Positions 23,791 to 35,260 of a stretch of 64,000 nt of DNA are shown here, in pieces; the stretch's first letter is position 1; each line of letters opens with the position of its first letter. The stretch covers positions 1,088,560 to 1,152,559 of the forward strand of contig NC_134390.1 of the NCBI RefSeq assembly GCF_035582795.1, given 5' to 3'. The notes under the pieces were generated by a model. That model worked only from the letters and a program-made list of their open reading frames with translations. It did no database searches and was not told where the DNA came from. Source of the stretch: Mycteria americana. Lineage: Eukaryota > Chordata > Aves > Ciconiiformes > Ciconiidae. Position numbers and translations under genes: made by a program.

Positions 23791-26545
23791 CGCGGATGGA
23801 GGGGAGGAAGGCGGGAGGGGAGGAAGATGCGCGGGGGCGGAGGGGGGGGAAACTTTGTGAGCTAGGTTTTGGGGGAAAAAAAAAAAAAGGCAATTCTCCC
23901 CCTTTTTTATATATATATGTATATTTAGCTCATCCTATTTTGGCCTCCCAGACTTACCCCCACCTCAAATTCACCGCATTTTTACCCCCCCCCCCCAAAA
24001 AAAAAAATCCTCGCTTCTATTGGGAGAGGGGAGGCGGTTTTATAGAGAGGGGCTGATGGAAGGAGGGAAACGATCGTCCCAAATCCTCAGCAAATGTGCG
24101 CCCAGGTTACTTTCTGCCTGCCAGGATCAAAATTTCCTCTTCACATTATGGAATTTATGATCTCGTCTGCTCGCTGGAAGATGGGATCTCCATTGTGCTC
24201 GGGAAGCTGTTGTGGTCGTAGTTTCCCCCCTCGTAACTTTTAACTACCTGTTATAAAATTTATTGGTGGTTTGTAAAGTGAATAAAGTAATTTCCCTTCC
24301 ATCCGGTTGTATTACAACCTTTGTGTTGTTTGGGCAGACAGACACGCATCCAGCCAGGGGGAGAAAAAATAAATAAATTCAAGAGGCAGGGAGTGAGACC
24401 CCCCCCCTCCCCTCCACCCCCCTCCTTCTTTTATTTTCCTCAATTAAAATTAAATTAAGGCGCGGAAATACCTGGGGAAAAAATAATAATAATAATGGTG
24501 CTGTGCCTGGAAATGTGCGGAAGGAAATGGGCAGGAAGAATTGCGGCAAAATATTTTATCTTCCTAATTTTTCTGGCTGTGGGGAGCGCACGGCCCTGGG
24601 AGCTGAACTTTGGGGTTGGGGGGGGGGGGGGGTGGGTGGGAAAAAAAAGATCTATTTCCCTCTTTCCATCAGGAAAAGAGGAGCAGAAAGGCGGCTCCTG
24701 GCAGGGTTTAACGTGGAGGAGCCCATCTGAGCAGGCTGGGCTTTGCGGTCGCCTATTTTACACCAGTTGTGGTTCGCCTGGTGCCTCCGAAGCAGGCCTC
24801 TACACGGTGGAAAAATGTCGCTCCCCTTCCCAATCCATATTTCCCAGCCCTTTTACACGGCCCCCCCCCGGCTTGGGGGAAAAAAAAAAAAAAAAAAAAA
24901 AAGAAATCAAAGGGCTAAAAAAAAAAAAAATTAAATAATAATTCCGCCTTTTCTCCAGCATCGCATCCCCGACACCCTGGCGTAGTAAAACAAAAGGCTG
25001 GGGGGCTCGCTGGAGGAAAAATAGCATAGGGAAAAAAAAAATACATTTAAGTGCTTATAAAACGTGGGTGTAGCAAATCGGAAAGTGGGGCGGGGGGGTT
25101 AGGGGATTTAGTAAAGGGGATGGAAGAGTTTCTGGGTCAATACCGCGCCTTTGGCTGAAGTTTGGGGTGTAATTTGGGCAGTTCCAGGTGCCCCCCCCGG
25201 GGCTGGGCCCGGCAGCCGGGGCCTTGCGGGGTGCGCAGGGAGGGAGCGGGGCGGGGGGGGAGTGGGGAGGGTTTTTTTTGGGGGGGGAAAGGTGGGGAGG
25301 GACATTTTTTGCCCTGGGAAGGTTCCATTTGCAGCGGACACACCCTGAGCAGAGCTGGGCTGGCGGGGCAACGCGGGGCGCTCAGAAATGGTCATTTTTC
25401 CCCTATTTTTCCCTCCAGCATATTGCCCTTGGTGGTGAATTAAATGTTTTTAAAATTAACATGCCCTCAGCATTTCAAATATTTATTTTTCAAACCCGGT
25501 GTGCTTCATTTTTACCTCCACTGCCTCTCTTCCTCGATGTTTTCCGATCCCCCCCCCCCCCAATTAATTAACAACGCGGGGACTAATAACGCTCAGCGCT
25601 AAAGGCAAAATGCTGAGAATTAACCCGAGCAGCTAATAATCATCAAATTAAACCGAATCGATCTTTAAAAGAAAAAGAAAAAATGACCAAAAAAAAAAAA
25701 ATCCACCCTCCCTATTACCGCCGTCGCTTAAAAGAGAAAAAAGGGGGAACAGTGAAAAAGAGGGGGCGGGGGGGGGGCGTAGGGGAATTAAAAAAAAAAA
25801 AACCCACCCTAATATTAAAGCAGAATTGTATAAACATGGCGACAGACGCGAGCATTTGCACTCGTCACAAAAAAATGCAACGCATTCCTGGTTGTTTGCA
25901 GAAAATTTACAGCTGAGCAATAAAAGTTTACGACTGAATCACAAGTTGGATTGGCCACAGGAAGTCATGTGGACTCCATCCATGAACGTGAACTTTTTAT
26001 TGTGGTTTCTCTTATGACTCTTTCGCAGTAGTCTTTCCTTTAACAGTCCAAGCAGTGCCAGGGGTAGGATGGTATTTTTTTTCCCCCCCTTAATTATTAG
26101 CGGGAGGAGGAGGAGGATGATTTTTTTTTTTTTTGGCTGAAAAAAAAAAAAATCGAGATTTTTTTTTTTTTTTTTTACCCCCCCCGTCCCCCCCCTCCCC
26201 GTCTCCTTGGGGTTGGAATTCTTGGTTGCTTTGGGCATTTTGGCATTAATGAGTTTACTGCTGCGTCTGGTTGCCGCCTCCTCTTCCCCACCCCTAGGGG
26301 CAAAACGCAATGCATTTCCTTTGCAGGATGCGATGATGAGGGGGCACAAGCAGTTGTAAATACCTTTTTTTTTTTTTTTTTTCCTTTTTTTAAGCCCAAA
26401 AAAAAAAAAAGAAAAAAAACCCAACAACCCCAGAGAGAGACAGATTCCTCCTTCAGCTTCCCCCATCCCTTGCCCCAACCAGAGAAGAACTGTTTTGCTT
26501 TTGTTGCCATCTTTTTTTTTTTTCTTCCCCCCTTTTTTTTTCTTC

Positions 26546-26560
<15 letters not shown>
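23791..26560. other. HOXC8-HOXC6 spacer, low-complexity part
   Basis: Many runs of A, T, G and C, with a GC-rich block near 25180-25380. An AT-rich unique segment at 25800-26040 may be constrained. No gene seen. Confidence 0.5.
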
Positions 26561-26564
<4 letters not shown>

Positions 26565-26577
<13 letters not shown>

Positions 26578-26685
26578 TGTTTCTGTGGAGCTGAGCTGCA
26601 GCGTCAGTGGATCAGAAAGAGGGAGAGACAGAGAAAAAAGAGAGAGAGAGTGAGAGAGAGGGAGAGGGGGAGACAGGAGCCTCTG
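26565..26685 (+). other. Candidate shared 5' non-coding exon of HOXC6/HOXC5/HOXC4 transcripts
   Basis: A purine-rich leader-like stretch (GAGAGA-rich) follows a T-rich tract and ends at a strong donor, CTCTG|GTAAGT, at 26685/26686. It lies 11.5 kb upstream of the HOXC6 start codon. In human, HOXC4, HOXC5 and HOXC6 transcripts can share a non-coding first exon from a common promoter about that far upstream of HOXC6. The left boundary is a guess. Confidence 0.45.
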
Positions 26686-29600
26686 GTAAGTGTTCCCTTA
26701 TTGGTTAAAATGTGTAACTAATGATCCATAGCCCGGGTGTTAAGGATAATGATGCATCGTTGTGCGAGCGAGGGGTGTAGCTTGGATATGAGGGAAAGCT
26801 GCTGCGGGGCGGCAGAAATGCGGTTAATTCGCGGGAGGGGGGGGGAAAGGGGAAAAGACAAAAAAAAAAAAAAAAAAAAAAAAAGGATTTGCTGTTGCTG
26901 ATGTCATATTCGGGGTGCGGGGAGGTCGGGGGGCGCCCGGGGGTGGGGAGGGGGGGGTGGGGGGGGTGTTGGATGGAGAGGGGAGGAAGGAAAAAAAAAA
27001 AAAAAAATCTGTGGAGATGGAAAAATGAATCGTCCTAACTTTTCCTTCCCCCCAAAAAATAAAAAAAAAATTATAAAAAAAAATAAATAAGGGGGGGAAG
27101 CGCATGCGCGGAGGGGCCGGCCCGGCGCAGCCCGGGTGGGGCGTCCAAGGCTGCTGCTCGTGCCATATTTAATGAGCTGCGCTCTTAATTGTGTGCGCAA
27201 GGCCCGGCCTAGCACGCCCACCCCCCCCCACCCCCCACCCCCACCCCCCCATCCGCCCTTCCCACCCCTACACCCCCCCCCGGGCCGCGGCCTGCGCCTC
27301 TTCCGCGGGGCTGCGCGGTCCGCTCCCGCGGCAATAATTAATATTAAGCGCGAGGTGATTAACAATCAACTCTTTGCATCCCAAGGGCTTCTCCTTTTAT
27401 TCGCTTTTTTGCAACCGGGCGGGTGTAAAGTTCTCCGGGAAAAGGGGCTTTCGGTGAATTTTATGGAATTTATATGGAGTTTGATGGAGTTTTATGGAAT
27501 TTGATGGAGTTCTGTGGAATTTGATGGAGTTTTACGGAGTTTTATGGAATTTCCCCCCCTTGCAAAGGAGCCAGTGAAACAAGCTCCGTGTCGTAAAAAA
27601 TAATAACAACTTTCGTTTTCCCGCGAAGTGGTTAACGCGGTGTTGGCTTTTATATTTTATTTGCATGCAAGTCCCTCCCCTTTCCCTTAGTTTTATTTTT
27701 TGCTTTCTTTTTTTTTTTCTTTTTTTTGTTCTTTTTCCTTTCCTCCAGCAACTTTAATTCAGGTTTAACGGGTGAGATTTAAAGCGTGACCCTTCCCCTG
27801 CTAACCTCCCCATCTACCTACCCATCCACCTACCTCCCCACCTCCCCATCCATCATCTAATCTTATCTATCTCCCTGTATATACCGGTGCCGTGTAAAGC
27901 GATATATATATATATATATATATAATGCAGTGCCTTCATTTCCTCTCGACGTTGTATTTCTTTTCCTTTCTCGATCGATCCTCCGTGCTTTAAAAAAAAA
28001 TTATTAAGAATAATAATAACAATGCGCGCGTGTATGAGCAGAGATTTGCTGCTGGTGATGCCAGCCTGTGCACGTATAGGGCTGGATGTATACATATATA
28101 GGGGCGGACATTAAATAAACCCTGTGGGGGAGGGGTGGCAGAGGCGATGGCAATTTTCTGGCTTATTATAAGCGATTTTGGGGGTTCCCCAGTGTGTGGC
28201 CAGCGGGGCCGTCTGCGGGGGGGGATTGGGGAGGAAAGGGGGGAGCTGGAGGCGGGGGGGGGTCCTCACTTTCTGCCTCGCTGCTTTTTTTTTTTTTTTT
28301 TGCTCGTTGTTGTTGTTTTCTGGTGGTTTTTAACTAAAAATGGCCTCCTCTTATTTTAATTTCCAGCGCGCGCTGGCAGAGGTTAATTAGCGAAAGCGGT
28401 TGGTGAAGCTCCGGGGTGGTTTCGGGGGTGTGTGTGTGTGTGTCTTAAATTTAATTAGGGGAAAAAAAAAAACCAAAAAAAGATATGGGGGGGGGTAAAC
28501 AAAAAAAAAAAAAAAAAGCCAAGTTTCCAAAGTTGGCTTCTCTTTTCTTTTGAGAAATCTGGGAAATCCTGCGCCTGCCTTGGGGAATTATCGGCCGAAC
28601 AAAACCCGGCGCTGCCTTCCCCTTCCCCTTCCAAAGGGATTTTTTTATCCCGGGTTCTGCAGCTCGTTGCCTTCGAGACAACACGCCGTTCCCCCTTTTA
28701 TTATTTTTATTTTCTAAGCATGAAATAAATAGAAGCTTCGGGGACGGGGCGGGGGGGGCGGGTGTGAAAAAAGAGGGGAAGAGAGAGGGGTTTTTCGCCT
28801 TCGTTTTGTTCGCTGGGAAAATCCCGTTGTGGGGAGGCTCTGCCCGGACCGCGGCTGGTCGTAAAGACATTTTATGAGCAAACAATGAGTGTTTATTGGA
28901 ACCACATGATTACAGAAATGGCATCTTTGATTGTTTTCAGCCTGAAATCCGTCTGCCCCCCCCCTCTTCCCCCCCCCCCCGGGCTGGCTCCCATCAGGGC
29001 TGGGATGCTCCCGCCGCCGCCCCGCATTAAACCTCCTTCTGCCAGGCCTGGAAACCCCCAAACAACTTTAAAATATATTGATTTTCTCCTTCCCCTTGAC
29101 GTATTGTCATCCTTCAGACAGTCGCAAGGCTGAGAAACATTTTTAGGATGTAGAGCTGGAATAACGGAGTGATTTATATTCGTCGAGATGTGGTTTGTTG
29201 TTTTTTGTTGGGTGTTTTTTTTGTTGTGTGTTTTTTTTTTTTTTTTTTAATCCCGGTCTAAACCAGAGGAAATAAATCGCTGCTTGTGTCTGTAACATCA
29301 GGGATTATAGGAAAATTGCCACGTGTTACTATTGCCTTTCAGGAAATAATATAATTTTCTTCGACAGATGTAGTCGGTGGAGGGGGAAAAAAAAAAAAAA
29401 GGAATCAGGATCCTCGAGAATTTTTAAAATGGGAATTCCGCTGTCCCAAATGCTTCCTAATTTATTTATAGGGGTGGTTTATTCCGAGTACGAGCCTATT
29501 CGCGGCTGAAGGACGTAAATAGAGGAATTGCCCTTTTCTTGGAGCGCGTTCGCGTCCCCCATCGCCCCGTTTGACGCGACCTGCCCCACGCGTGGGCGTT

Positions 29601-31500
29601 TATCGCGGCTTCTGAGCAAATATCTATAAATACAGAGCACGAACGCGTGGGTGTTTTATTTATGCCAAATCCCGCCGTGTTGGAAGAGCCTGGAAAAAAA
29701 AACAAAAAACAACAAACCAACCCAACCCTGTAACTACAAAAGAAATTATTAGAAAGAAGCGATTTCCCCACTCGTCATGTGAAGGAATTTGGGTTTGGGG
29801 AACGAATTAACCAAACCCACCAGAAATAATATACGATAATATATAGGATATGTAGAATATATGAAATATATACACATAGGAAACCGCCACCGGCGTTAGG
29901 TGCGAGCGGTGAAGGGGGTGATGCTCAGCTCGATTTGCGATACGGGTCCGTATTTTGTGGTTATTTTCCCAATAAATGGGATTTTGAAGGGGGGGGGGGA
30001 GCTCTATTTCTACCCGGAGCTTTGTGCAGCAAAGGGGTTTGGTTGTTTTTTTTTTTTTTTAATTTATTTTATTTGTCGAGAGATAAATTTGCGGAGCTCG
30101 GCCCAGGGAGGGGAAGAAAAGGCGAGGGGAGATAAAAAAATTAGTCATAGAGGGGGAAATACACTTTGGGAAGAGACGATGCGTAACATTGGGGGATCAA
30201 GGATTTTATTTTTGGAGGAGATAGTTGGAGATCTTGTTACTGTTGTTGGCGGGGATTTAATCCCTGCAGCTCGCCCTCTCCGGGAAAAAATGGAGAAAAA
30301 GGGAAGGAAATAAAAAAAAAAAAGCAATTTTCAGTGTTAATATTTGAGGTCAGGGCTAAAAAAAGGGAAATAAATGCATTTTAAAAATAAGGCCTTTCCC
30401 CATCGGGTTTTGGGTGGCAGCGGGGAGCTGAAGTCTGGGCTCGGGATTTGGGAGGAAAAGTGAGGAAAGGGGGGCAGAAGCACCCCAAAATTTGAAGAGG
30501 GCGATTTTTTACGGGGGGGGGGGGGGGGGCGGCCTGACCTCCAGCCTCGGAGGGGGAGGAAGATGCTGGGGAGGAGGAAGGCGCTGGGGAGGAGGAAGGC
30601 AAAAAGCGGCCCCGTCTCCCCCCCCCCCCCCCCTTTCGTCCCCAGACACAAACACAATAAAAGGCAGAAATCCCCGAAATTGCGGGTGTCTGGACGCAGT
30701 CTGCAGGGGACAGGCTGCTCGGGTCGCCTTTGTCGCATGGGGACACACCTTGCTGTAAAAGTCTTTGTCCCCAGACTAAAGACCCCGCGTTTCAATGGGG
30801 GGCGGAGAGGGGAAAAATAAAAAAAAGGGGGGGGGGGGGGGGGGAGAGAGAGACTGGGAGCAAGGCGCAAAAAAAAAAAAAAAAAAAAAAAGATTAAAAA
30901 AACCCACTAAAACCCAACAAAAAAACCAAACCACCCTAAAATCACCCGCCAGAGAGGGTCCGAGGGGTGCGGGGGGACGGGGGTCTGTCCCACAGGTGGG
31001 CCCCCCCCCGTCCCCTTCCCCCCCCCCCCCCCGAGTGTTTAAATTTCTGCCCGTTTTTGTTTACTTGTTTTGTATACTGCCACCAAGTGACAGAAACTCG
31101 CAATTTTTTGCAATTTGGTGCCTTTTTTTTTTTTTCTTCTTTCTTCCCCCCCTCTGTCTGTGTGTGTAATTGGGGTGGGGGGGTGTACGGGGGGGTGGGA
31201 GACAGGGGCTGGGGAGGGGAGAGGAAACCCCCCCCCCCCCCGCTCGGTTGGCAGAGAGTGCAAAGCCCTGCAAGAGCTTCTCCTGCCATAAAAAAAAAAG
31301 GAGAAAAAGAACAAAAATCACTTTGCAAAGAAGTTTTAGCACCTTTAACATTGAGGCGTGTGTGTCCCCCCCAGCCCCCTCCCCGACCATAAACTTCCCC
31401 AAGTTTTCCGAAGCCATTTGAAACTCCTCACTTGCACTTTCTGCTCATTCGAGGCGGTTTTGGGGTTGGGGTTTTTTTATTATTATTATTATTATTCCTT
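26686..31500. other. HOXC8-HOXC6 spacer, central part
   Basis: GC-rich C and G runs (26930-26970, 27220-27290, 30510-30640), A and T homopolymers, a TA repeat at 27903-27924, and unique stretches between. No gene seen. Open frames here follow base composition and have no domain. Confidence 0.5.
27458..27552 (+). repeat. Degenerate tandem repeat of TTTGATGGAG type
   Basis: About nine imperfect 10-11 bp copies of TTTxATGGAG/TTTTATGGAA in a row. Confidence 0.85.
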
Positions 31501-32160
31501 TCGTTCCGTGTTACCGGAGTTTAAATCATCCCAATGTACGTGAACTCATAAAAATAGATAAGGCATGTCAACTCGGGAACGGTATTTTCCCCCTGAAAAT
31601 ATGAGTGTATTTAAGCAAATCCTGAAATATTAAATTGTTGCTCGATTAAAGACGATGTAAATGTATAAATTCAACAAAGTGCTCAAGAGGTTGTCTCCAA
31701 ATATATAGTTTAATTCTGCCTAAGTGATCGCCTTTAAAAAAAAAACATCATTAAGGCAACTATTATTGTTTCCTGAATTATTTTTTTTTTTCCGCGCCAC
31801 CTATGATTAAATTTCTGCCGTCATATCTGCAAAGAATAAAGGATAAAACTGCCTATAGTTAATGACAACAATTTTTCACTCCGGAGTTAGCCTAGCGGAA
31901 CGTAATAACATCCCATTCCTTTTTATTTTTAATCTGTACACCCCGCAGAAGTAATTGCACCTCCACATACGTGTACATATAGATACACATCTAGATACAC
32001 GCCTGGGCAGCAAAATGTCGCCTGTTACAATTTGACGCCATCAAGGCTTGGCCGTGACGACTGTGACGTCATGAGCGCCACTGTCATTTGTTCACCTCTT
32101 TTAATTTTAGGGATTGGAGGGAATATTTCCGCTCCGTCATGAGAAGAGACCCAAATTTAA
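31500..32160. promoter_or_regulatory. Candidate conserved non-coding block B with CRE palindrome
   Basis: About 650 bp of unique AT-rich sequence, with short A and T runs only near 31736 and 31780, roughly 6-6.5 kb upstream of HOXC6. It contains a perfect cAMP-response palindrome TGACGTCA (32064-32071), TTTGACGCC (32032-32040) and CGTCATGAG (about 32137) close by, plus ATAAA/TTAAT homeodomain-type sites. The enhancer role is inferred. Confidence 0.45.
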
Positions 32161-33059
32161 AAAAAAAAAATATTAATTAACAGCTGGCAGGCAGATTTTA
32201 TTTTTATTTTTTTCCCCCGGGAAAGTTGCTACCTGCGACCCGAGCGGGTTTTACACCGCTTTTGGGGCCAAAAAGGGGTTTTCCTGGATCCGGTTGAATT
32301 AAAAAACCCCATTTCTCCCCACTTTTAGCCCAGGAATGTTTTCGCAGCCGCCAGACACCTCCCTATAAACAAAGCACCACTCCGCGATTTTACATCCCCT
32401 AAAATATTAGGGATTTTTTTTTTCCCCCTCGCTTTTTTTTGGGGGGGTTCCCCTTTCCTAGCGCTGATGCGATTTATTCAGAAGTGCGTTTAATCGGCAA
32501 ATTAAATGACATTGAGGCGGTGGTGCAGGGGAGGGGGGGTTCTCCCCCCGTTTTTTTCGCTGCTGTTAACTTTTTGCAACGTGGTTACTTGGTAATTTCA
32601 GACCCAGCGAAGTCCCGTTTCCGCGGGGAGATTTCGGTGCTGCCTTCTTTTGTTGGGCCGAGATTCGCCAATAAATCTGGGAAGGAGAAAAATAATGAAA
32701 TAAATCACACACACACACACCCCCAACACCCCTCCTATTAAAAAGAATATTTGAGAATTAAAAGCCTCCTCCCGTCGCGATATCAACGCCGGGGGGAAAA
32801 AAAAAAAAATCTAAATAAACGCTTAAAAGTGTCAGAAAGCGCTTTCAAGCCTCGGCAGAAAGAAGAGGGATAAATTTCAGAAGTAGGAACAGATTAATTT
32901 CTCCTCCCCACACACCTCCCGGTTTCCTGGTTAGCAGACATGTGTTTTGACAATTGCCAGAATTCTCTCTTTTTTTTTTTTTTTTTTACCCCTGGAAATG
33001 TGTGCAGCGACTGAGAGGTTTTGCAAGCGAGAAAAACCTTTTTTTTTATTTTCCCCCCC

Positions 33060-33103
<44 letters not shown>

Positions 33104-33638
33104 CTCTTTTTTCGCGCTGAGCGTTGCAACTTGAAGGGAGTCGCCCTGAACTTTTGGTGCACTTTCCTAAAGCAACTCTGAGAATAAAATAAAGGCAACA
33201 AGAACACGTTTAAGGCCATTTCCCTCCACCACGCTGCAAAAAAAAAAAAAAAAAAAAAAAATCAATAGGAAAAAGGAAAGAAATGACTCGTCTGGGCAAC
33301 TCTCGGGGCGATGCACGGGGTGGTAAATACTCTTTATCCACCTAGGGCGAAAAAAAAAGGGGTTTGCGGAGGTTTGCGTTTAAAAAAAAATAGCAGAAAC
33401 GGCGCTTGTGGGGGAAGTTTTTTCAGCCTCTCTTCTTGGAAAGCTATGGGGGGAAAATGGGTGTTTTCGCTAATTATGGCTTTGTGCATCTTGGTGCAGA
33501 AAATGCCTTTTAATTAGCAAATCAAGCTCCCAAATAGGCCAGCCTCTTCCAAACGCGGGGTCTGCAGCGCCGGAATAAAACTTTAAACAGTCTCTGAAGC
33601 TCTGAATAGAAGTGTTGAAGGGAAGGAGAGATTTCATC

Positions 33639-33671
<33 letters not shown>

Positions 33672-34835
33672 AAGAGCTGCCCAGATCTCGGACTCCGAGG
33701 TTGTAATTACAGAGAATAGAGACGGCTCCAAAACAATGCGAGCCATTTCAGGCGGGGGGAGAGGTAAATAAACCCCCAAATAAACCTCCCAGAGTTTGTT
33801 GGTCTTACCCTGTTGCCCCCCCCTTTTTTTGGGGGGGGGTGGGGGTGGGTATTGTCATCCTTCTTTTCTTTTTTTTTTTTTTTAAGCGTTATTTACAGCA
33901 AAAGCAATATTTGACTAGGAAAACCCTGTTGTAAAGAGGAGGAATAAATTCCCAGCGAAAGATCCAAATAAATAATTAGGACTCACGTGTGCCATAAATG
34001 TCAAGTTAAAAAAAAAAGGGGGGGGGGGAAGGGGAGGGGGGGAGCAGAGATCCCAGAGACAAGGTGAAATCGGTTTAAATAAAAAGGCTTTTAATGGCAT
34101 CACTTGTATTTACCTCTAAGAGCTTCGAGTATTTAATCAGACGCGGGCGCGCAGATGTCAGTGGGGTGCGTGGGTGTGCGTGGGCCTTACACACGCATAG
34201 GTGTGTGTATTTGGGGGGGGGATAAGACTAAGGGTGCCCCCCCCCCTTAGTGCATCCCAAAAAGAGACATTTTGGCAGCAGTTTATAGAAAACCCCCCTC
34301 AGCCTGCTTGAATAATTGTCATTTTTAAGCGGGGGGGGGGCACGCAGTGGCTCCCTGCCCCGAGCGGGCGCGCACCTCCCAACCCCCGACCACGACACGC
34401 GTGGGGAGGGGGGGGGAGCCCCGTGTCTTGCCCCACGCCGGGCTCAGCCCTAAGTGGGCAACGTGGCTGGAAAGAAAAGAGCAAAACCCCCCCCCCAGCC
34501 CAGGGCTGGGCAGCAGCTCGCTGCCAGTAGCGGTATCTGCAGGCTGGGGGGGGACAGGGGGGGGGGACACCGATTTGGATTTGTTTCCTTTCAGTAATTA
34601 CTGAGGGATAGAAACCACATGTGTTGGGATTGCGTGGGTTTTTTTTTTTAAAGCCTTTTTTTTTTTTTCCCCCTCCCCTAAATCAGTTCATCAATTCGCT
34701 AATTATAGCTGGGAGGGGGGAGGAAATCTCCCGACATTTTTTTTTTTTCTTTCTATTTTTATGTGTGTGTGTCCCCCCCTCTCTGTATGAGCATCAGTGG
34801 GGGGGAGAGAGAAAAAAAAGCGGGGGGGGGGGGAA
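32161..34835. other. HOXC8-HOXC6 spacer, right part
   Basis: Unique segments mixed with a CA repeat (32706-32720), an ATT microsatellite (33060-33101), A runs (33239-33261), T runs and G runs. No gene seen. Confidence 0.5.
33060..33101 (+). repeat. (ATT)n microsatellite
   Basis: About 14 ATT units without obvious interruption. Confidence 0.95.
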
Positions 34836-34839
34836 GGAA

Positions 34840-35260
34840 TATGTCTTATGAGTGGTGAATGTTATTTCAGATTTCTATGGGTGCTTTTCTTTTCTGGGAA
34901 CAAAGAGCAACTCCTATTAAAGAGCTACTCGAAGACTTGTACATATTTCTACTGCTGTGTAGCACTTTTAATAAAACATCTGTTCTTGCTTCTGCTGATG
35001 AGTTTACATAATTGTTTGCAGACCAATTTAACCAGAAAGCGCCCCACATATTCCCTCTACATGTTTTCATGGGGGAAAAAATAAATACCTTTTTGGTAGT
35101 GACATATCTTGATGAAATACTTTCGAGAAATCCCCAAACTGCTAGAAAATATCAATGGGGGGAAAAAAAAAATATCCAGTGCATTCAAACCGTGAGGCTG
35201 AGGGATTGCAATGAGTAAAACATACTTTAATGATGCCTCATTTGTATTTGCAGGAGCTTT
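34840..35260. promoter_or_regulatory. Candidate conserved non-coding block C upstream of HOXC6
   Basis: Unique AT-rich stretch about 3 kb upstream of HOXC6, with almost no low-complexity sequence in a repeat-rich neighbourhood. Contains TTAATAAAAC and ACATAATTG homeodomain-type sites. Function is inferred. Confidence 0.35.
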
